A stretch of 33,612 bases of DNA from a virus, in IMG/VR virus record IMGVR_UViG_3300036800_000164, positions 1 to 33,612 of that record; one strand, written 5' to 3'. The position numbers were made by a program, and so were the translations under genes. A model generated the notes under the pieces. It had not been told where the DNA came from. It was given only the letters and a program-made list of their open reading frames with translations, and did no database searches. The number at the start of each line of letters is the position of its first letter. Position 1 is the first letter of the stretch. Of this stretch, positions 14,101-21,961 are shown one piece after another.

Positions 14101-14998
14101 GATCGGTGCTGTAGCGGCGCGGCGGGCGGTCCGTTGCGGCCGCCTCATGAATCAGGCTCTTCGCGCGCGCCGCGAGCGGCTGCCGCGGAACAGCTGGTGG
14201 GATCGTGACGTCCGGCTCGCCTTTCGCGACCGCGGCGTGCGCCTTCTGAAGGGCGACGGTCTGGCGCTCCCTCGCGAGCTTCGTGACCTGAAACTCGTCC
14301 TCACCGTACCTGGTGGCCCGGGCCATCGCGCTAGCGGCGCGCCCGGCGACGCTCGCGCCAGCGCCGACGCCGGCGGCAAGCAGCGACAGGTCGGGGAGTG
14401 CCCCGGTCTTCTCGAGCTGCTGAGCGCGGGCTGCGACACCACCGGGCTGCGTGAGGCCGGCGTACGGGGCGAGCGCCTCACCGGGCAGGCCCGCGATTTC
14501 CTTCGCGGCGGCGAGCGGGTGACCACTGATCGCGGTGCCCGCGATGTGCAGGGGCGCCATCACGGTCGCGCTCAGCGCGCCGGGGATGGAGCTGACGGTG
14601 TGCAGCGCGACACCAACGGGGTCGTGGTACACGGCCTGCCCGAGGGCCTGCCCCTCGAGGTTCGCGTCGGCACCCAAGCTGCCGAACGCCGCGGTCCCCG
14701 GTGTCTGCACCGCGGCGAGCGGGCCGGTGCCCTTGCGGCTCGCCGACGTGGGGGACGGATACGCCGCATCGAACACGCCCTTGATGGCCTTGCTGACGGC
14801 GTGCTCCGCGCTCGCCAGCAGCCCCAGGCTCTTGCCCTTCGGGGCGGCCTTCACGGTGCCACTCACGCCGATGCCGGGCGCGGCGTGTCCGGACGCCTTC
14901 GCGGTCAGCCACGGTGCTTGCGGCACCCTGGGGGCCGGCTTTGCGGGCGCTGGCTTGCCGCCGTGCAGGCCGCCCGGTGTGGCGAGGTTCGCCGGCAC
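11177..14998 (-). CDS. giant internal virion/ejection protein (1273 aa)
   Basis: The largest gene of the window. The frame is open to 15082, but that part is a shadow of the upstream gene; the start is taken at GTG 14998, one base after the upstream stop. The protein opens with a Pro/Lys/Ala-rich segment, then amphipathic and Gly/Ala-rich hydrophobic segments (about 130-215), long charged helices, and a hydrophobic patch PAWSLSMWPAYFMQGAMGGA at about 860. Towards the end an FYPWLRYSLKTAFHVLPAKH block precedes a Gly/Pro-rich tail. No enzyme motif seen. Size, position after the tail genes and helical make-up match the giant inner-core/ejection proteins of podoviruses such as T7 gp16. That analogy is positional. 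Confidence 0.75.
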   Translation of the reverse strand: MPANLATPGGLHGGKPAPAKPAPRVPQAPWLTAKASGHAAPGIGVSGTVKAAPKGKSLGLLASAEHAVSKAIKGVFDAAYPSPTSASRKGTGPLAAVQTPGTAAFGSLGADANLEGQALGQAVYHDPVGVALHTVSSIPGALSATVMAPLHIAGTAISGHPLAAAKEIAGLPGEALAPYAGLTQPGGVAARAQQLEKTGALPDLSLLAAGVGAGASVAGRAASAMARATRYGEDEFQVTKLARERQTVALQKAHAAVAKGEPDVTIPPAVPRQPLAARAKSLIHEAAATDRPPRRYSTDQTATPRVQPVGAPRVPLVARERSPNLFVSAAQTALDRHRIAAQQGRLHRVVDVASRDHLNASVPYASQLDTFTRPGEVVANVRGGPLTGRLGTTARGQVHSVNAAQQDSIRLVQEENRARSVADAKVVATMNPAQRDLITFVREGKIPPHDPVAGPQWMNELRTQITQARTGTGGRKDLTVGHLGNRNLVDNTRTLARAQKYIDEHGAGAVFNTDFERKAGMLEGELATSHRDPTLTRDTLLARRTDPQMNMLERWARVHPQHPAAGATRAAIAQANTLLEHGHQLRVAGKDAAADAKFAVAHDLRRQVALNHGLPSDLSYIPHLSTLAKPTASAAKDFRVDAHAPTAAKRNLGKLDEIGHTVRDPELISRASARNVANEKTVQFVRGVEKMHGVGPDKMTARQAIEYAEQHHLKVNPDQDGPAHFAVMSLGKFERDLGDREQIANADNPHLDTDPEAHAASLKTALDANTVGSGHAIPDTATGFKLYPTAAARELAHGMSPAILRRASRVKGVTSKIMLGTSPAWSLSMWPAYFMQGAMGGALTPLSWAEGSRWIKSLSPEEERTFRVVTGVDSPVTSSHGVTGVHNTSPPGQLADGLALYRSSPIGRLLAGKSPLEANMRFERMARVGSRRAVAYKGVKKIAVRKMIADSQGLMRSQDRVAQAMKRMSLLGKVPPEKYMRQALADQPAMEQMVAHVHNVLGDFHHMSRMERSTFNQVGMFYPWLRYSLKTAFHVLPAKHPLLAALGTYLGTLGEQDLTDLLGTQPALGTVYVGPQQPNTDPADREFNQVSLHSVNPLMNSVMDVIAASNQSRAMGVLPPYLTTALDYLYGVDSFTGQPLKDTTGVAYANGKKPNILQFGVGQTATAFAPVRAINAAVTGGKPQSADSVPFLGMQHPITTAKAQATPRQAAVPAALDALLPFLPKPASSLSSQIAYNAKQAGGAFPHAVGASSSGAFPTAVGRGSSSFPKARR

Positions 14999-14999
14999 G

Positions 15000-16253
15000 T
15001 CAGATGCCCCACGCTGGCGGCAGCAGCGACGCCTGCCCGCCGACGATCCGCAACGCCGCGGCCCGGTTCTGCGGGCTGACATGACCGAGGACCGCTAGGT
15101 CACGCGCGATGTTCGCCTCATCGGTCGTGAACCCGCCCGTTGTCAGCGCGGTCTGCGTGACGCCATGCGTGTTCTGAATGCCGCCCTTCTTGTATTCGCC
15201 GACGAGAGCGTTGACGTTCGACACGAGCGTTGACCCCGCCTTGCGCTCCCCGGTCGTGATCTTCGCCACGGACCCGGGCGCGCCGGCCGCCCGAATCTTC
15301 TGCAACGCAATCCGGTTGTTCGCCAGATCGTTGCGGGTCTTCTCACTCAGGTTGCCCTGCGCGAGCTGCGCATCAATCTGCCGGATGCCAAGCAGCGCCT
15401 GCTGATACTGCGTCGTGGCCGCAAGCTTCTGGGTCGCCAGCGAGTCCGTGTTCGTGAGGTGCGTCGCGGTCGCCTTCTGCGCCGCCGCCGCCGTCTGCGC
15501 GTTCGTTGCGCCGGTTTGCGCCGTCGTGTCCTTGATCCCCAGGGATGCTTTCGCGAGCTCGAGGTTCGACTCGGCGGTCGTGAGCTTCGACAAGGCCTGC
15601 TCATACAGCGGGCCGCGCGTTGCCTCGAGGTTGACCATGCTGGTGTTCGACGTGTTGTCGCGGCCCTGCGCGGCGCGCTGAATTGCGGTCAGGGCCTCCT
15701 CGCCCTTCAGGGCACCGGTCCCGAGCTGGCTCGCGCCGAGCTGACCGTAGTTCGCGCCCTGCGTCGCGCCGGCGGAGCGGAACGCCTGCGAGTCCTGCGC
15801 GGCGCCGCCCTTTGCGTTCGCCAACGCCTGCGCCAGCGCCTGCACGCCGCCGCCACCGAGGCCCTGCGAGTCGAGGGCCGTCAGCTTCGCCGACGGCTGG
15901 TACGCCGCCCCAAGGGTGCTCTGCGTCTGGTCGCCGATGCCGGCGAGCGTCGTGTTCAGGCCCGACCCGATCTGCCCGATCTGCTGATTCGACGCGTTGA
16001 CGTTCTGGCCAAGGCCCTGGTAGAGGTTCGCCGTCTGGGCTTGCGCGGCGGCGGCCTGCGCGTTGTTTTGCGCGATGACCTGCGCCAGTGACTGGAGGCC
16101 ACCGTTGACCTGGGTGTCGGCGATGTCGTGCGCGCTGGCTTGGAGCTGCTGGTCGCTCTGCGGTGTCGTCGCCGAATACGTTGCCTTCGGTGCGGCAACC
16201 TTCGCCGGTGCCTTCGCGGCGGCCGGCTTGGCCGCGGTGGCTGCTGTACTCAT
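15000..16253 (-). CDS. Ala/Gln-rich internal virion protein (417 aa)
   Basis: Starts MSTAATAAKPAAAKAPAKVA at ATG 16253, overlapping the upstream stop as ATGA. A Lys/Ala/Pro leader (1-28) is followed by about 270 residues of Ala/Gln/Asn/Thr-rich helix (QVIAQNNAQAAAAQAQTANL, TNAQTAAAAQKATATHL) with coiled-coil character, and a more globular end (ITTGERKAGSTLVSNVNALV). There are no cysteines. Composition and position between tailspike and giant protein fit a podovirus ejection protein that forms a channel, like T7 gp15 or P22 gp20. No sequence motif proves this. Confidence 0.75.
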   Translation of the reverse strand: MSTAATAAKPAAAKAPAKVAAPKATYSATTPQSDQQLQASAHDIADTQVNGGLQSLAQVIAQNNAQAAAAQAQTANLYQGLGQNVNASNQQIGQIGSGLNTTLAGIGDQTQSTLGAAYQPSAKLTALDSQGLGGGGVQALAQALANAKGGAAQDSQAFRSAGATQGANYGQLGASQLGTGALKGEEALTAIQRAAQGRDNTSNTSMVNLEATRGPLYEQALSKLTTAESNLELAKASLGIKDTTAQTGATNAQTAAAAQKATATHLTNTDSLATQKLAATTQYQQALLGIRQIDAQLAQGNLSEKTRNDLANNRIALQKIRAAGAPGSVAKITTGERKAGSTLVSNVNALVGEYKKGGIQNTHGVTQTALTTGGFTTDEANIARDLAVLGHVSPQNRAAALRIVGGQASLLPPAWGI

Positions 16254-17161
16254 GCCTTGCCTCCCTTCACGAACACCCGCGAACCGTCGGCGTGGACGTG
16301 GATCACGCCGCCCTTCGCCGGGTCAGCGATCGTCTGCACCACCGGATTCGACGGCGCGAGAATGTTCTGCCCCGACCCCAGGCCACCGACCGCGGTCGGG
16401 GTGCCGGGCCCGAGAACGATCGGGGCGCTCTCACCGTTCACGATCTGCGTCGTTGACGGTGTGGCGGCGATCGCCTGCGCGAGGGCCTGCGTCGGGGACG
16501 CCGCCACGGTAGGGGCTGGGAGAGCGGTCCCAAGCGACGTGTCGGCCGCAGCGAGCGCCGCCCGCCGGGCAGCTGAGGCGGCCGACGCGTTTTGATCGTA
16601 GATCTGCTCGGCCTGGCCAAGGTCACTGATCTGGGATTGGCGGCTGGCCTGGTCGCGCGCGAACGTCGTCTGCAACGCCGCGGAGCGGTCCGCGGCGGAC
16701 TGGCCGAGCTGGCCGAGCGCCTGCCCCAGATGCCCGCTGTACAGCAGGCCCGCCTGGTTGAAAGACTCGAGCGCCTTCTCGTTGTCGAGCGGTGCCTGCT
16801 GCGTGATCGCCTGCAACGCTTTCTGAAGGTCGGTGGTGGCGTACGCGCCGGTCTGGTTGAGGCCCGCGATCTTCTGGTTCGTCGCGAACTGGTTGTTCGC
16901 GATCTGGCCGAGCGCGGTCGCGTCAAGCGTCCCATCCGCCGGCGGGGATGCCGGTGCGGCGGCCGCGGGGGACGCGTTCACGTTGACCGCCGCGGCGACG
17001 GCCGGCGCTTTCTGCGGCTGCCCGACCGCGGTCGGGGTGCCGGGCCCGAGAACGATCGGGGCGCTCTCACCGTTCACGATCTGCGTGGTGCCGGGTTTGA
17101 AGCCGGGCTTTGCGGCCGGGAACTTCGCTGCGGCCTTGACTGTCGCTACGCCGAATGCCAT
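16250..17161 (-). CDS. internal virion protein with a duplicated 22-residue segment (303 aa)
   Basis: Starts MAFGVATVKAAAKFPAAKPG. An Ala/Gln-rich helical core (about 80-215: NNQFATNQKIAGLNQTGAYA, LGQALGQLGQSAADRSAALQ) lies between two copies of a segment beginning TTQIVNGESAPIVLGPGTPT. The copies are 212 residues apart and coded by an identical 65-bp DNA repeat. The C-terminus (GGVIHVHADGSRVFVKGGKA) looks like a small strand-rich cap. Likely the smallest of the three ejection/core proteins, coupled to the 417-aa gene by an ATGA overlap. Function by position only. Confidence 0.72.
   Translation of the reverse strand: MAFGVATVKAAAKFPAAKPGFKPGTTQIVNGESAPIVLGPGTPTAVGQPQKAPAVAAAVNVNASPAAAAPASPPADGTLDATALGQIANNQFATNQKIAGLNQTGAYATTDLQKALQAITQQAPLDNEKALESFNQAGLLYSGHLGQALGQLGQSAADRSAALQTTFARDQASRQSQISDLGQAEQIYDQNASAASAARRAALAAADTSLGTALPAPTVAASPTQALAQAIAATPSTTQIVNGESAPIVLGPGTPTAVGGLGSGQNILAPSNPVVQTIADPAKGGVIHVHADGSRVFVKGGKA
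16386..16450. repeat. 65-bp direct repeat, copy A
   Basis: Identical over 65 bp to 17022-17086, offset 636 bp (212 codons), both inside the same gene and in the same frame. The first flanking base on each side differs. No synonymous change separates the copies, so the duplication is recent or kept uniform by recombination. Confidence 0.95.
17022..17086. repeat. 65-bp direct repeat, copy B
   Basis: Second identical copy (see 16386-16450). It codes for a stretch rich in Gly, Pro, Val and Thr near the N-terminus of the 303-aa protein, while copy A codes for the same stretch near the C-terminus. Confidence 0.95.
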
Positions 17162-17164
17162 CGC

Positions 17165-18646
17165 TCAATCACCGAACCAGGTCCATGTTGGGGCGGTAGC
17201 GTAGAACGGCGTGATCGACTGGCCGGCCGGGATCCGGAACGATCCGCTGGTCAGGCCCGTTGCGACACCGGCGATCGCGACACCAACACCGGTGCCGCCC
17301 GCGATGTGGACAGTCACGTCGCTCGTCGTCGTGTTCGTCACGACGGTGCCGCTCGCCGGCATCGCGGGTTGCGGGCTGACAAATCCGACGGGGTTGTAGC
17401 CGGCGTTACCGCTGGTGTAGACGCTGGTTGCGTTGTTGATGAACCCGGAGCTCAGGTTGCCCACGAGGTCGTTGCCGATGATGCGCAGCAGGCTGTCGGT
17501 CGCGGCGGTCACGATCCCGAACGCCTGGGTCTTGGTGGTCTGGTTGTCGTAGCAGCGGTTGAACGCGATAGTCAGGTGACTGTTCGTTCCTGACAACTGG
17601 ATGCCGAACGCGGTCTGCCCGTTCTTGCAGACGTTGCCAACGATCTGCCCGTTGGTGCAACCCTGCAACGCGATGCCCGACGTGTGGTGGCGATCGCTGA
17701 TGTTGCCTGAGACGGTGAAGCCGTCGACGAAGATGAGGAGGATGCCGTCGCCGTTGCCGGCGTCGATCGTGTTGCCAACGTACACCTGGTCGAGCGCCGT
17801 CCCGGGGGCGCTGGAGCCGTCGGAGCAGATCCCCGAGCCGGTGCACCGGTTGCCGGTGACGGTGACGTGCTGCGAGTTGCCGGTGTCGATCGCGTTGCTG
17901 TTCGGGCAGTTGCTGATCACGTTGCCGGTCACCGTGACACCGGAGCTGCCGCCGGTCGCGATGCCGATGAAGCCGCCGCTGTCGACGATGTTGTTCGCAA
18001 TCGTTGCGATCGTTGAGCCGCTGCCGGCCGTCCCGCTGCCACCGACAGCGATGCCGTTGCCGGCCGGCCCGTTCACGCGGTTGCCGAGGATGCGGGTGCG
18101 TGTCGCGTTCAGCGCCCGGATGCCCTCCGTGGTGTTGTCGTGGCCCGGGTTCACGATCTCGCAGTTGCTGACCGTCGCGTCGGTCGTCGCGTTCAAATCA
18201 ACGCTGCGACCATAGGTGTTGACGACGCGGCAATTCAGGACACTGAGACCCGCCGCCGCGGTAGCGATGATGCCGGCGCCGCCGGTGACGTTGGCCTTGT
18301 TACCGTCGATCGTGAGATCGCGAATCGACTGATTGGACCCTGCCGCAGACAGGACCCCGCCCGCGAGGTTCGTTCCCGCGGCCTGCTTCAGCGTCGTGCC
18401 ACCCTTCGCGCCACGCAAGCTCGGCCCAACGAGCTGCACTGTGGCGTTGACCCAGTACGTGCCCTGCCCGAGCACGAGCTCGAGGCCGAGCGCCGCGGCG
18501 ACCTGGAGACGCGGCGTATCGGTCGCGCCGCTCGTGTCACCGGACGGCGCGGTCGCCTGAAGGCCCGTCAAGATGACCGGGTTTCTCAGGAGCTGCGCTA
18601 GAGATCGTTCCTCAGTGATCCCCGGCTTTAGGGTGAAGCCAGCCAT
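17165..18646 (-). CDS. tailspike, right-handed beta-helix (493 aa)
   Basis: Starts MAGFTLKPGITEERSLAQLL at ATG 18646. From about 95 to 400 there are many turns of a parallel beta-helix (PbH1-type): repeated I-x-x-N-x-[IVC] and G-I-x-[LV]-x-G-[CS] units such as IRDLTIDGNKANVT, ISNCPNSNAI, VTVTGNRCTGSG and GIALQGCTNGQIVGN. A compact beta-rich C-terminal part follows (NTTTSDVTVHIAGGTGVGVA ... FYATAPTWTWFGD), suited to trimerisation. Such spikes bind and often cut surface polysaccharide; no catalytic residues can be assigned. The N-terminus is probably the tail-attachment part. It overlaps the upstream 97-aa gene by 19 bp. Confidence 0.85.
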   Translation of the reverse strand: MAGFTLKPGITEERSLAQLLRNPVILTGLQATAPSGDTSGATDTPRLQVAAALGLELVLGQGTYWVNATVQLVGPSLRGAKGGTTLKQAAGTNLAGGVLSAAGSNQSIRDLTIDGNKANVTGGAGIIATAAAGLSVLNCRVVNTYGRSVDLNATTDATVSNCEIVNPGHDNTTEGIRALNATRTRILGNRVNGPAGNGIAVGGSGTAGSGSTIATIANNIVDSGGFIGIATGGSSGVTVTGNVISNCPNSNAIDTGNSQHVTVTGNRCTGSGICSDGSSAPGTALDQVYVGNTIDAGNGDGILLIFVDGFTVSGNISDRHHTSGIALQGCTNGQIVGNVCKNGQTAFGIQLSGTNSHLTIAFNRCYDNQTTKTQAFGIVTAATDSLLRIIGNDLVGNLSSGFINNATSVYTSGNAGYNPVGFVSPQPAMPASGTVVTNTTTSDVTVHIAGGTGVGVAIAGVATGLTSGSFRIPAGQSITPFYATAPTWTWFGD

Positions 18647-18921
18647 GTGACCTTGTCCCCGGCCGTGCCCACAACAAAGATGTCGCCCGGTGTCATCTCA
18701 TATGAGGGGCCGCCGATCTGGTTGCGCCGCTCATACTCGAACACGTCCCCGGGGTCGAGCTGATAACCGCTGGCCAGCGTCACGCTCGCCGGGCCCATGA
18801 ACACGGGGTTGACGTTCGTGAGCGGCGCCTTGACCGTGAACGCTGCGACGGCCCCCACGGTGCTTGACAGGACCTGAGCGGCCGCCGTCACCGCGACCTG
18901 TCCCGCGACTGGTGCGCTCAT
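18628..18921 (-). CDS. small beta-rich tail protein (97 aa)
   Basis: ATG 18921 has GGGAGG upstream; the in-frame extension to 19029 is a shadow. Starts MSAPVAGQVAVTAAAQVLSS, then beta segments (AAFTVKAPLTNVNPVFMGPA, YQLDPGDVFEYERRNQ) and a final GDIFVVGTAGDKVTWLASP strand pair. The VYVGPxxVTxxxGYxLxPGDxxE-like pattern resembles small phage proteins that cap or decorate tail fibres. No enzyme motif. Located between tail-fibre genes and tailspike, so a tail role is likely. Confidence 0.75.
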   Translation of the reverse strand: MSAPVAGQVAVTAAAQVLSSTVGAVAAFTVKAPLTNVNPVFMGPASVTLASGYQLDPGDVFEYERRNQIGGPSYEMTPGDIFVVGTAGDKVTWLASP

Positions 18922-18934
18922 CGCGCCACCTCCC

Positions 18935-19159
18935 TCATGCTGCGGTAGCCACCCATGCGCCGGCGCGCCGCTGATAGATGACGGCGCCCGGCGATCCGTC
19001 GAGACGAAAGTAGATCTGGCCATCCACACCGAGCGTCACAGGTGGCACACCGACGCCGACGAGAAACGCGGCAAGTGCGCTGCCGGCGATCTGGTCGAAG
19101 TTGAGGGTGCAGTCCTCAAAGTTCTGGACCGGCAGCGCCGAAAACCGCAGGACGCTCAC
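18935..19159 (-). CDS. small tail-fibre-associated protein (74 aa)
   Basis: Starts at GTG 19159, overlapping the collar-protein stop as GTGA. The second half (GVDGQIYFRLDGSPGAVIYQ then RRAGAWVATAA) is like the GDxYFRxDG...IYxxxxGxW segment found near the ends of phage fibre proteins. The first half contains SALPVQNFEDCTLNFDQIAG. It may assemble with the collar fibre just before it. No function is proved. Confidence 0.75.
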   Translation of the reverse strand: MSVLRFSALPVQNFEDCTLNFDQIAGSALAAFLVGVGVPPVTLGVDGQIYFRLDGSPGAVIYQRRAGAWVATAA

Positions 19160-19815
19160 GTTTTTATGAAAACGCTTGCGACTGCCGACGGCTGCATGTT
19201 GTTGTGACCGGTGCCGCTGCCGGCGTTCTGCGTGGATATTCCCGTTGCCGCACCAGCCGTCTGTGTGAGGCCGCCCAGCAGGACCGGCCCGGATGCCAGT
19301 GCGGCCGCCCCGCTGCTACCTGCCTCCAACAGGGTGGCGCCAGAAAAGCCATGCTCGTGCCCGGGATCGTTCACGCCGTGATTGTGTGGCGCCAACTCGA
19401 CGGTGCTCAGCACATGGCTCTCCTCCCCAAGCGTCTGACCGACCGTTCTGACTGTGAGGCCGGCGCCCGCGCCGGCGCCGACGATCGTCTTGCCGCGATA
19501 GTCAGGCAGATTGAATGTCGTCGCTCCGTCACCGGAGCCCCAGGCCACGCCGATCGCGGCGAACAGCGCCCCGAACGTCGTTCGACTCACGGCGCTACCG
19601 TCGCACGGCAGGAAGCCGCCCGGCGTCGCCGTGCCCGCGGTGACTTTCAGATCACCCGGATTGAACATCAGGGCCCCCAGTGCGGCGGCGATGTTGCTCC
19701 CATCGATATTTCCGTTCAGGGTGTTTGCGATCTGCGTCAGCGCGGTCGCGACCTTCGGATCCTCAGTGGAGTTCGGCTGCCCCACAGTGGGGATTGCGTA
19801 CGTCACTGTGCCCAT
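19156..19815 (-). CDS. tail fibre/collar-domain protein (219 aa)
   Basis: Starts MGTVTYAIPTVGQPNSTEDP. The centre carries a phage tail-collar domain (PF07484 type): GGFLPCDGSAVSRTTFGALF, then AIGVAWGSGDGATTFNLPDYRG and a GAGAGAGLTVRTVGQTLGEE block. A histidine-rich stretch (LAPHNHGVNDPGHEHGF) is typical of this family, and the end reads NNMQPSAVASVFIK. The protein is probably a short fibre or collar appendage for receptor contact. It shares one base with the hub gene stop/start (TGATG). Confidence 0.9.
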   Translation of the reverse strand: MGTVTYAIPTVGQPNSTEDPKVATALTQIANTLNGNIDGSNIAAALGALMFNPGDLKVTAGTATPGGFLPCDGSAVSRTTFGALFAAIGVAWGSGDGATTFNLPDYRGKTIVGAGAGAGLTVRTVGQTLGEESHVLSTVELAPHNHGVNDPGHEHGFSGATLLEAGSSGAAALASGPVLLGGLTQTAGAATGISTQNAGSGTGHNNMQPSAVASVFIKT

Positions 19816-21308
19816 CAGCCCACCTGCCCATCTGTTCGATCAATGAGCATCAGTACGTACGTCTCGATCGCGTCATCCGTTGTGCTCACGCCACCGAACA
19901 CGACGCTGAACGCGTACGCCACTCCAAACGAGTACAGGCGCGCTTCCTGAAGAATCGCCGTATCGCCGTAGACGCCGCCACCACCGAAAGAGTCTGACCC
20001 TCCGAACACGGTATGCGTGATGGCAAACACCGCGGCCTGGTACAACGTCTCGGCGAGCGCGAAGTCTCTGGCGATCGAGATATCGACACTTCCGTGACCC
20101 TGAACGCGCATCTGCCGCAGCCGCTTGCGAAAATACGGCGTGGGAAACCGGCGTCGCCGATAGAACGACGGTGACTGCCAAGGGCCGCGCCAAACCCACG
20201 TGATCGGCTGCCCGTTGTCGGTGAACACGCCGGGGGCGAAGCACTCATCGACGATCGCCGCCGTCGCCTTGGCGCTGAACAGCTGCCCGGCCGGCGACGG
20301 GTGCCATAGCGCAAACTCGTTACTCGACACCGACTGAAGCCACCACGAGCCCAGGGTCGAGTCCCAATCGAGCGTCTTGTTGTTCGCGGTCCCGTTGTCG
20401 CAAACGGCGAGGTAGTAGTGGCCCTGGTAGAAGGCACCGCACGCGAACTTCTTCTCGGCCGCGACAATGGCATCGATCGTCGGCTGAATGAGGTCCGAGA
20501 GGACGGTCAACGTCGATCCGTTCGTCATGTACACGCCGCGCTCGTCGGATAGGAAGTACGTGCCGAGCGGGCCCGCCGCAATAGAGCGGTGAGCGGCGAT
20601 ACCGACGGTGTCCGACAGGCGACGGTTCGCGCCGGTGTCTGAGTTCGTCACGACGAACAGCTTGTGATTCTTACCAACCAGCAAGTACGGGCCGACCGGC
20701 CCCAGGCCGGTGATGACGTCGCCATCCATCGGATCGAGGTCGACGACGTTCGCGACAGGCCAGTTCGTCGGATCCCCGGGCTCCGACCAGAACAAGCGGG
20801 ACGGAAACGCTGGGACGCCGGCCACGAACACCGAGTTGTTATGGACGAAACAGATCGTGCCATTCGGGACTACGCCGGTGACTGCCGTCCATGCAGACAT
20901 AGAGGCGCCGATGCCATCCCATTGCTGCGGCGTGTCGACACCGTTCATCCCATACAGCGGGCCCTGGCCCGCGACCTGCGGCTGCTGAGCCCAGCACCAC
21001 CTGGCATTGTTCGTCAGACCCCCTTTTCGTAGCGTGACCGCGCCGCCGGTCCCGATGCTGTACAGGCTCGTACCGCCGGCACCAATCAAAAACGGGCCGC
21101 CCGCCTCAAACGCAAACAGGCTCGTCAGGGCATCCGGCGGCGTCGAGAACGTGACAAGGCCATTGCGCTTCACAATCGCGCCGGTCCGCGTCGACTGCAC
21201 ATTCAGCATATCCCGCGCCTGATTGTCCGTCAGCAGGTACGTGGCGTCCTTGGTGTTGACGCCGCCACTAAAGTCGGTGTACCCGAACGGGAGAGCCGCC
21301 GCCGGCAT
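19815..21308 (-). CDS. tail hub/nozzle protein, P22 gp10 / T7 gp12-like (497 aa)
   Basis: ATG 21308 is chosen (MPAAALPFGYTDFSGGVNTK), one base from the upstream stop; the in-frame extension is a shadow. The N-terminus FSGGVNTKDATYLLTDNQAR-DMLNV is typical of podovirus hub proteins. Beta-propeller-like repeats follow (LFAFEAGGPFLIGAGGTSLY, FVHNNSVFVAGVPAFPSRLF, GPVGPYLLVGKNHKLFVV), then a C-terminal part with WVWRGPWQSPSFYRRRRFPT and VYGDTAILQEARLYSFG. Together with the adaptor it closes the DNA channel and forms the short tail. Sequence identity to P22 or T7 proteins is not claimed; the fold and order suggest it. Confidence 0.8.
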   Translation of the reverse strand: MPAAALPFGYTDFSGGVNTKDATYLLTDNQARDMLNVQSTRTGAIVKRNGLVTFSTPPDALTSLFAFEAGGPFLIGAGGTSLYSIGTGGAVTLRKGGLTNNARWCWAQQPQVAGQGPLYGMNGVDTPQQWDGIGASMSAWTAVTGVVPNGTICFVHNNSVFVAGVPAFPSRLFWSEPGDPTNWPVANVVDLDPMDGDVITGLGPVGPYLLVGKNHKLFVVTNSDTGANRRLSDTVGIAAHRSIAAGPLGTYFLSDERGVYMTNGSTLTVLSDLIQPTIDAIVAAEKKFACGAFYQGHYYLAVCDNGTANNKTLDWDSTLGSWWLQSVSSNEFALWHPSPAGQLFSAKATAAIVDECFAPGVFTDNGQPITWVWRGPWQSPSFYRRRRFPTPYFRKRLRQMRVQGHGSVDISIARDFALAETLYQAAVFAITHTVFGGSDSFGGGGVYGDTAILQEARLYSFGVAYAFSVVFGGVSTTDDAIETYVLMLIDRTDGQVG

Positions 21309-21961
21309 CAGAAGCCCCCGAACTGCGACCAGCCAGGGCCACCGAGCTGCGGCTCCGAGTCCCACATGCCGCGCACCTGCCGGGGCTGATCGCTTGACGG
21401 GAACTTCAGGTCGGTTTGCATCTCCGCGAACTGCTCCTTGTATTGCTTCTCATGGTATGCCGCGGTATCGGTGTCGTCGTCGCGCTCGTAGCACTTCCAC
21501 AGCGCGTACGTGATCAGCATGTCGTGGTAGTCGACCGGAAGTGCTGGGACGTCGGTGTCGTTGACGAGCACGGCCGGCATCCGCCAGTACCGCAGCGTCA
21601 GCGTGTACGCCGATGCGTCGGGCGTAGGGTAGAACCGGAAATTGGTGCTGTCCGTCGCGAAGAACGCGGGGGTGCCCGCGACCTGCTGGCTGCGGTCAAT
21701 GTCACTCAGAGCGACGCGCGTCAGCTCAAGGTTCGTGACCGCATTGAAAATTGAGCGGATCCGGGCAAGATCAACGGGCCACGGGTACACGGCAGTGCCG
21801 CTGAGCGTGGTGATCGTCTCGGTCGCCTCCGCCCCGAAGTAGTCCATGTCGCGAGCAACGGACCCCAACGCGTTGTTGATGTACGTATCGATCCGGGCGC
21901 CGTACGCGTTCGGGTCAAACCCGGTCGCAAGAACCTCTGTCCGCATCTCAAGGAGATTCAC
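21308..21961 (-). CDS. head-to-tail adaptor, gp11/TtpA-like (217 aa)
   Basis: Starts at GTG 21961, overlapping the upstream stop as GTGA. The N-terminal helices (MNLLEMRTEVLATGFDPNAY, ARIDTYINNALGSVARDMDY) and the following ETITTLSGTAVYPWPVDLAR-IRSIF with a D-I-D-R-S block are the usual wording of podovirus adaptor or tubular-A proteins (a.k.a. gp6/gp11-like). The end has a YHDMLITYALWKCYERDDDT helix region. It is placed directly before the hub gene, as in other podoviruses. A ring of 12 below the portal is the expected assembly. Confidence 0.82.
   Translation of the reverse strand: MNLLEMRTEVLATGFDPNAYGARIDTYINNALGSVARDMDYFGAEATETITTLSGTAVYPWPVDLARIRSIFNAVTNLELTRVALSDIDRSQQVAGTPAFFATDSTNFRFYPTPDASAYTLTLRYWRMPAVLVNDTDVPALPVDYHDMLITYALWKCYERDDDTDTAAYHEKQYKEQFAEMQTDLKFPSSDQPRQVRGMWDSEPQLGGPGWSQFGGF

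Noticed and set aside
13019-15079. 686-codon plus-strand open frame opposite the 1273-aa virion gene
   Set aside because: Arg-rich composition, no motifs or ribosome site; it is the antisense shadow of a GC-rich gene on the minus strand.
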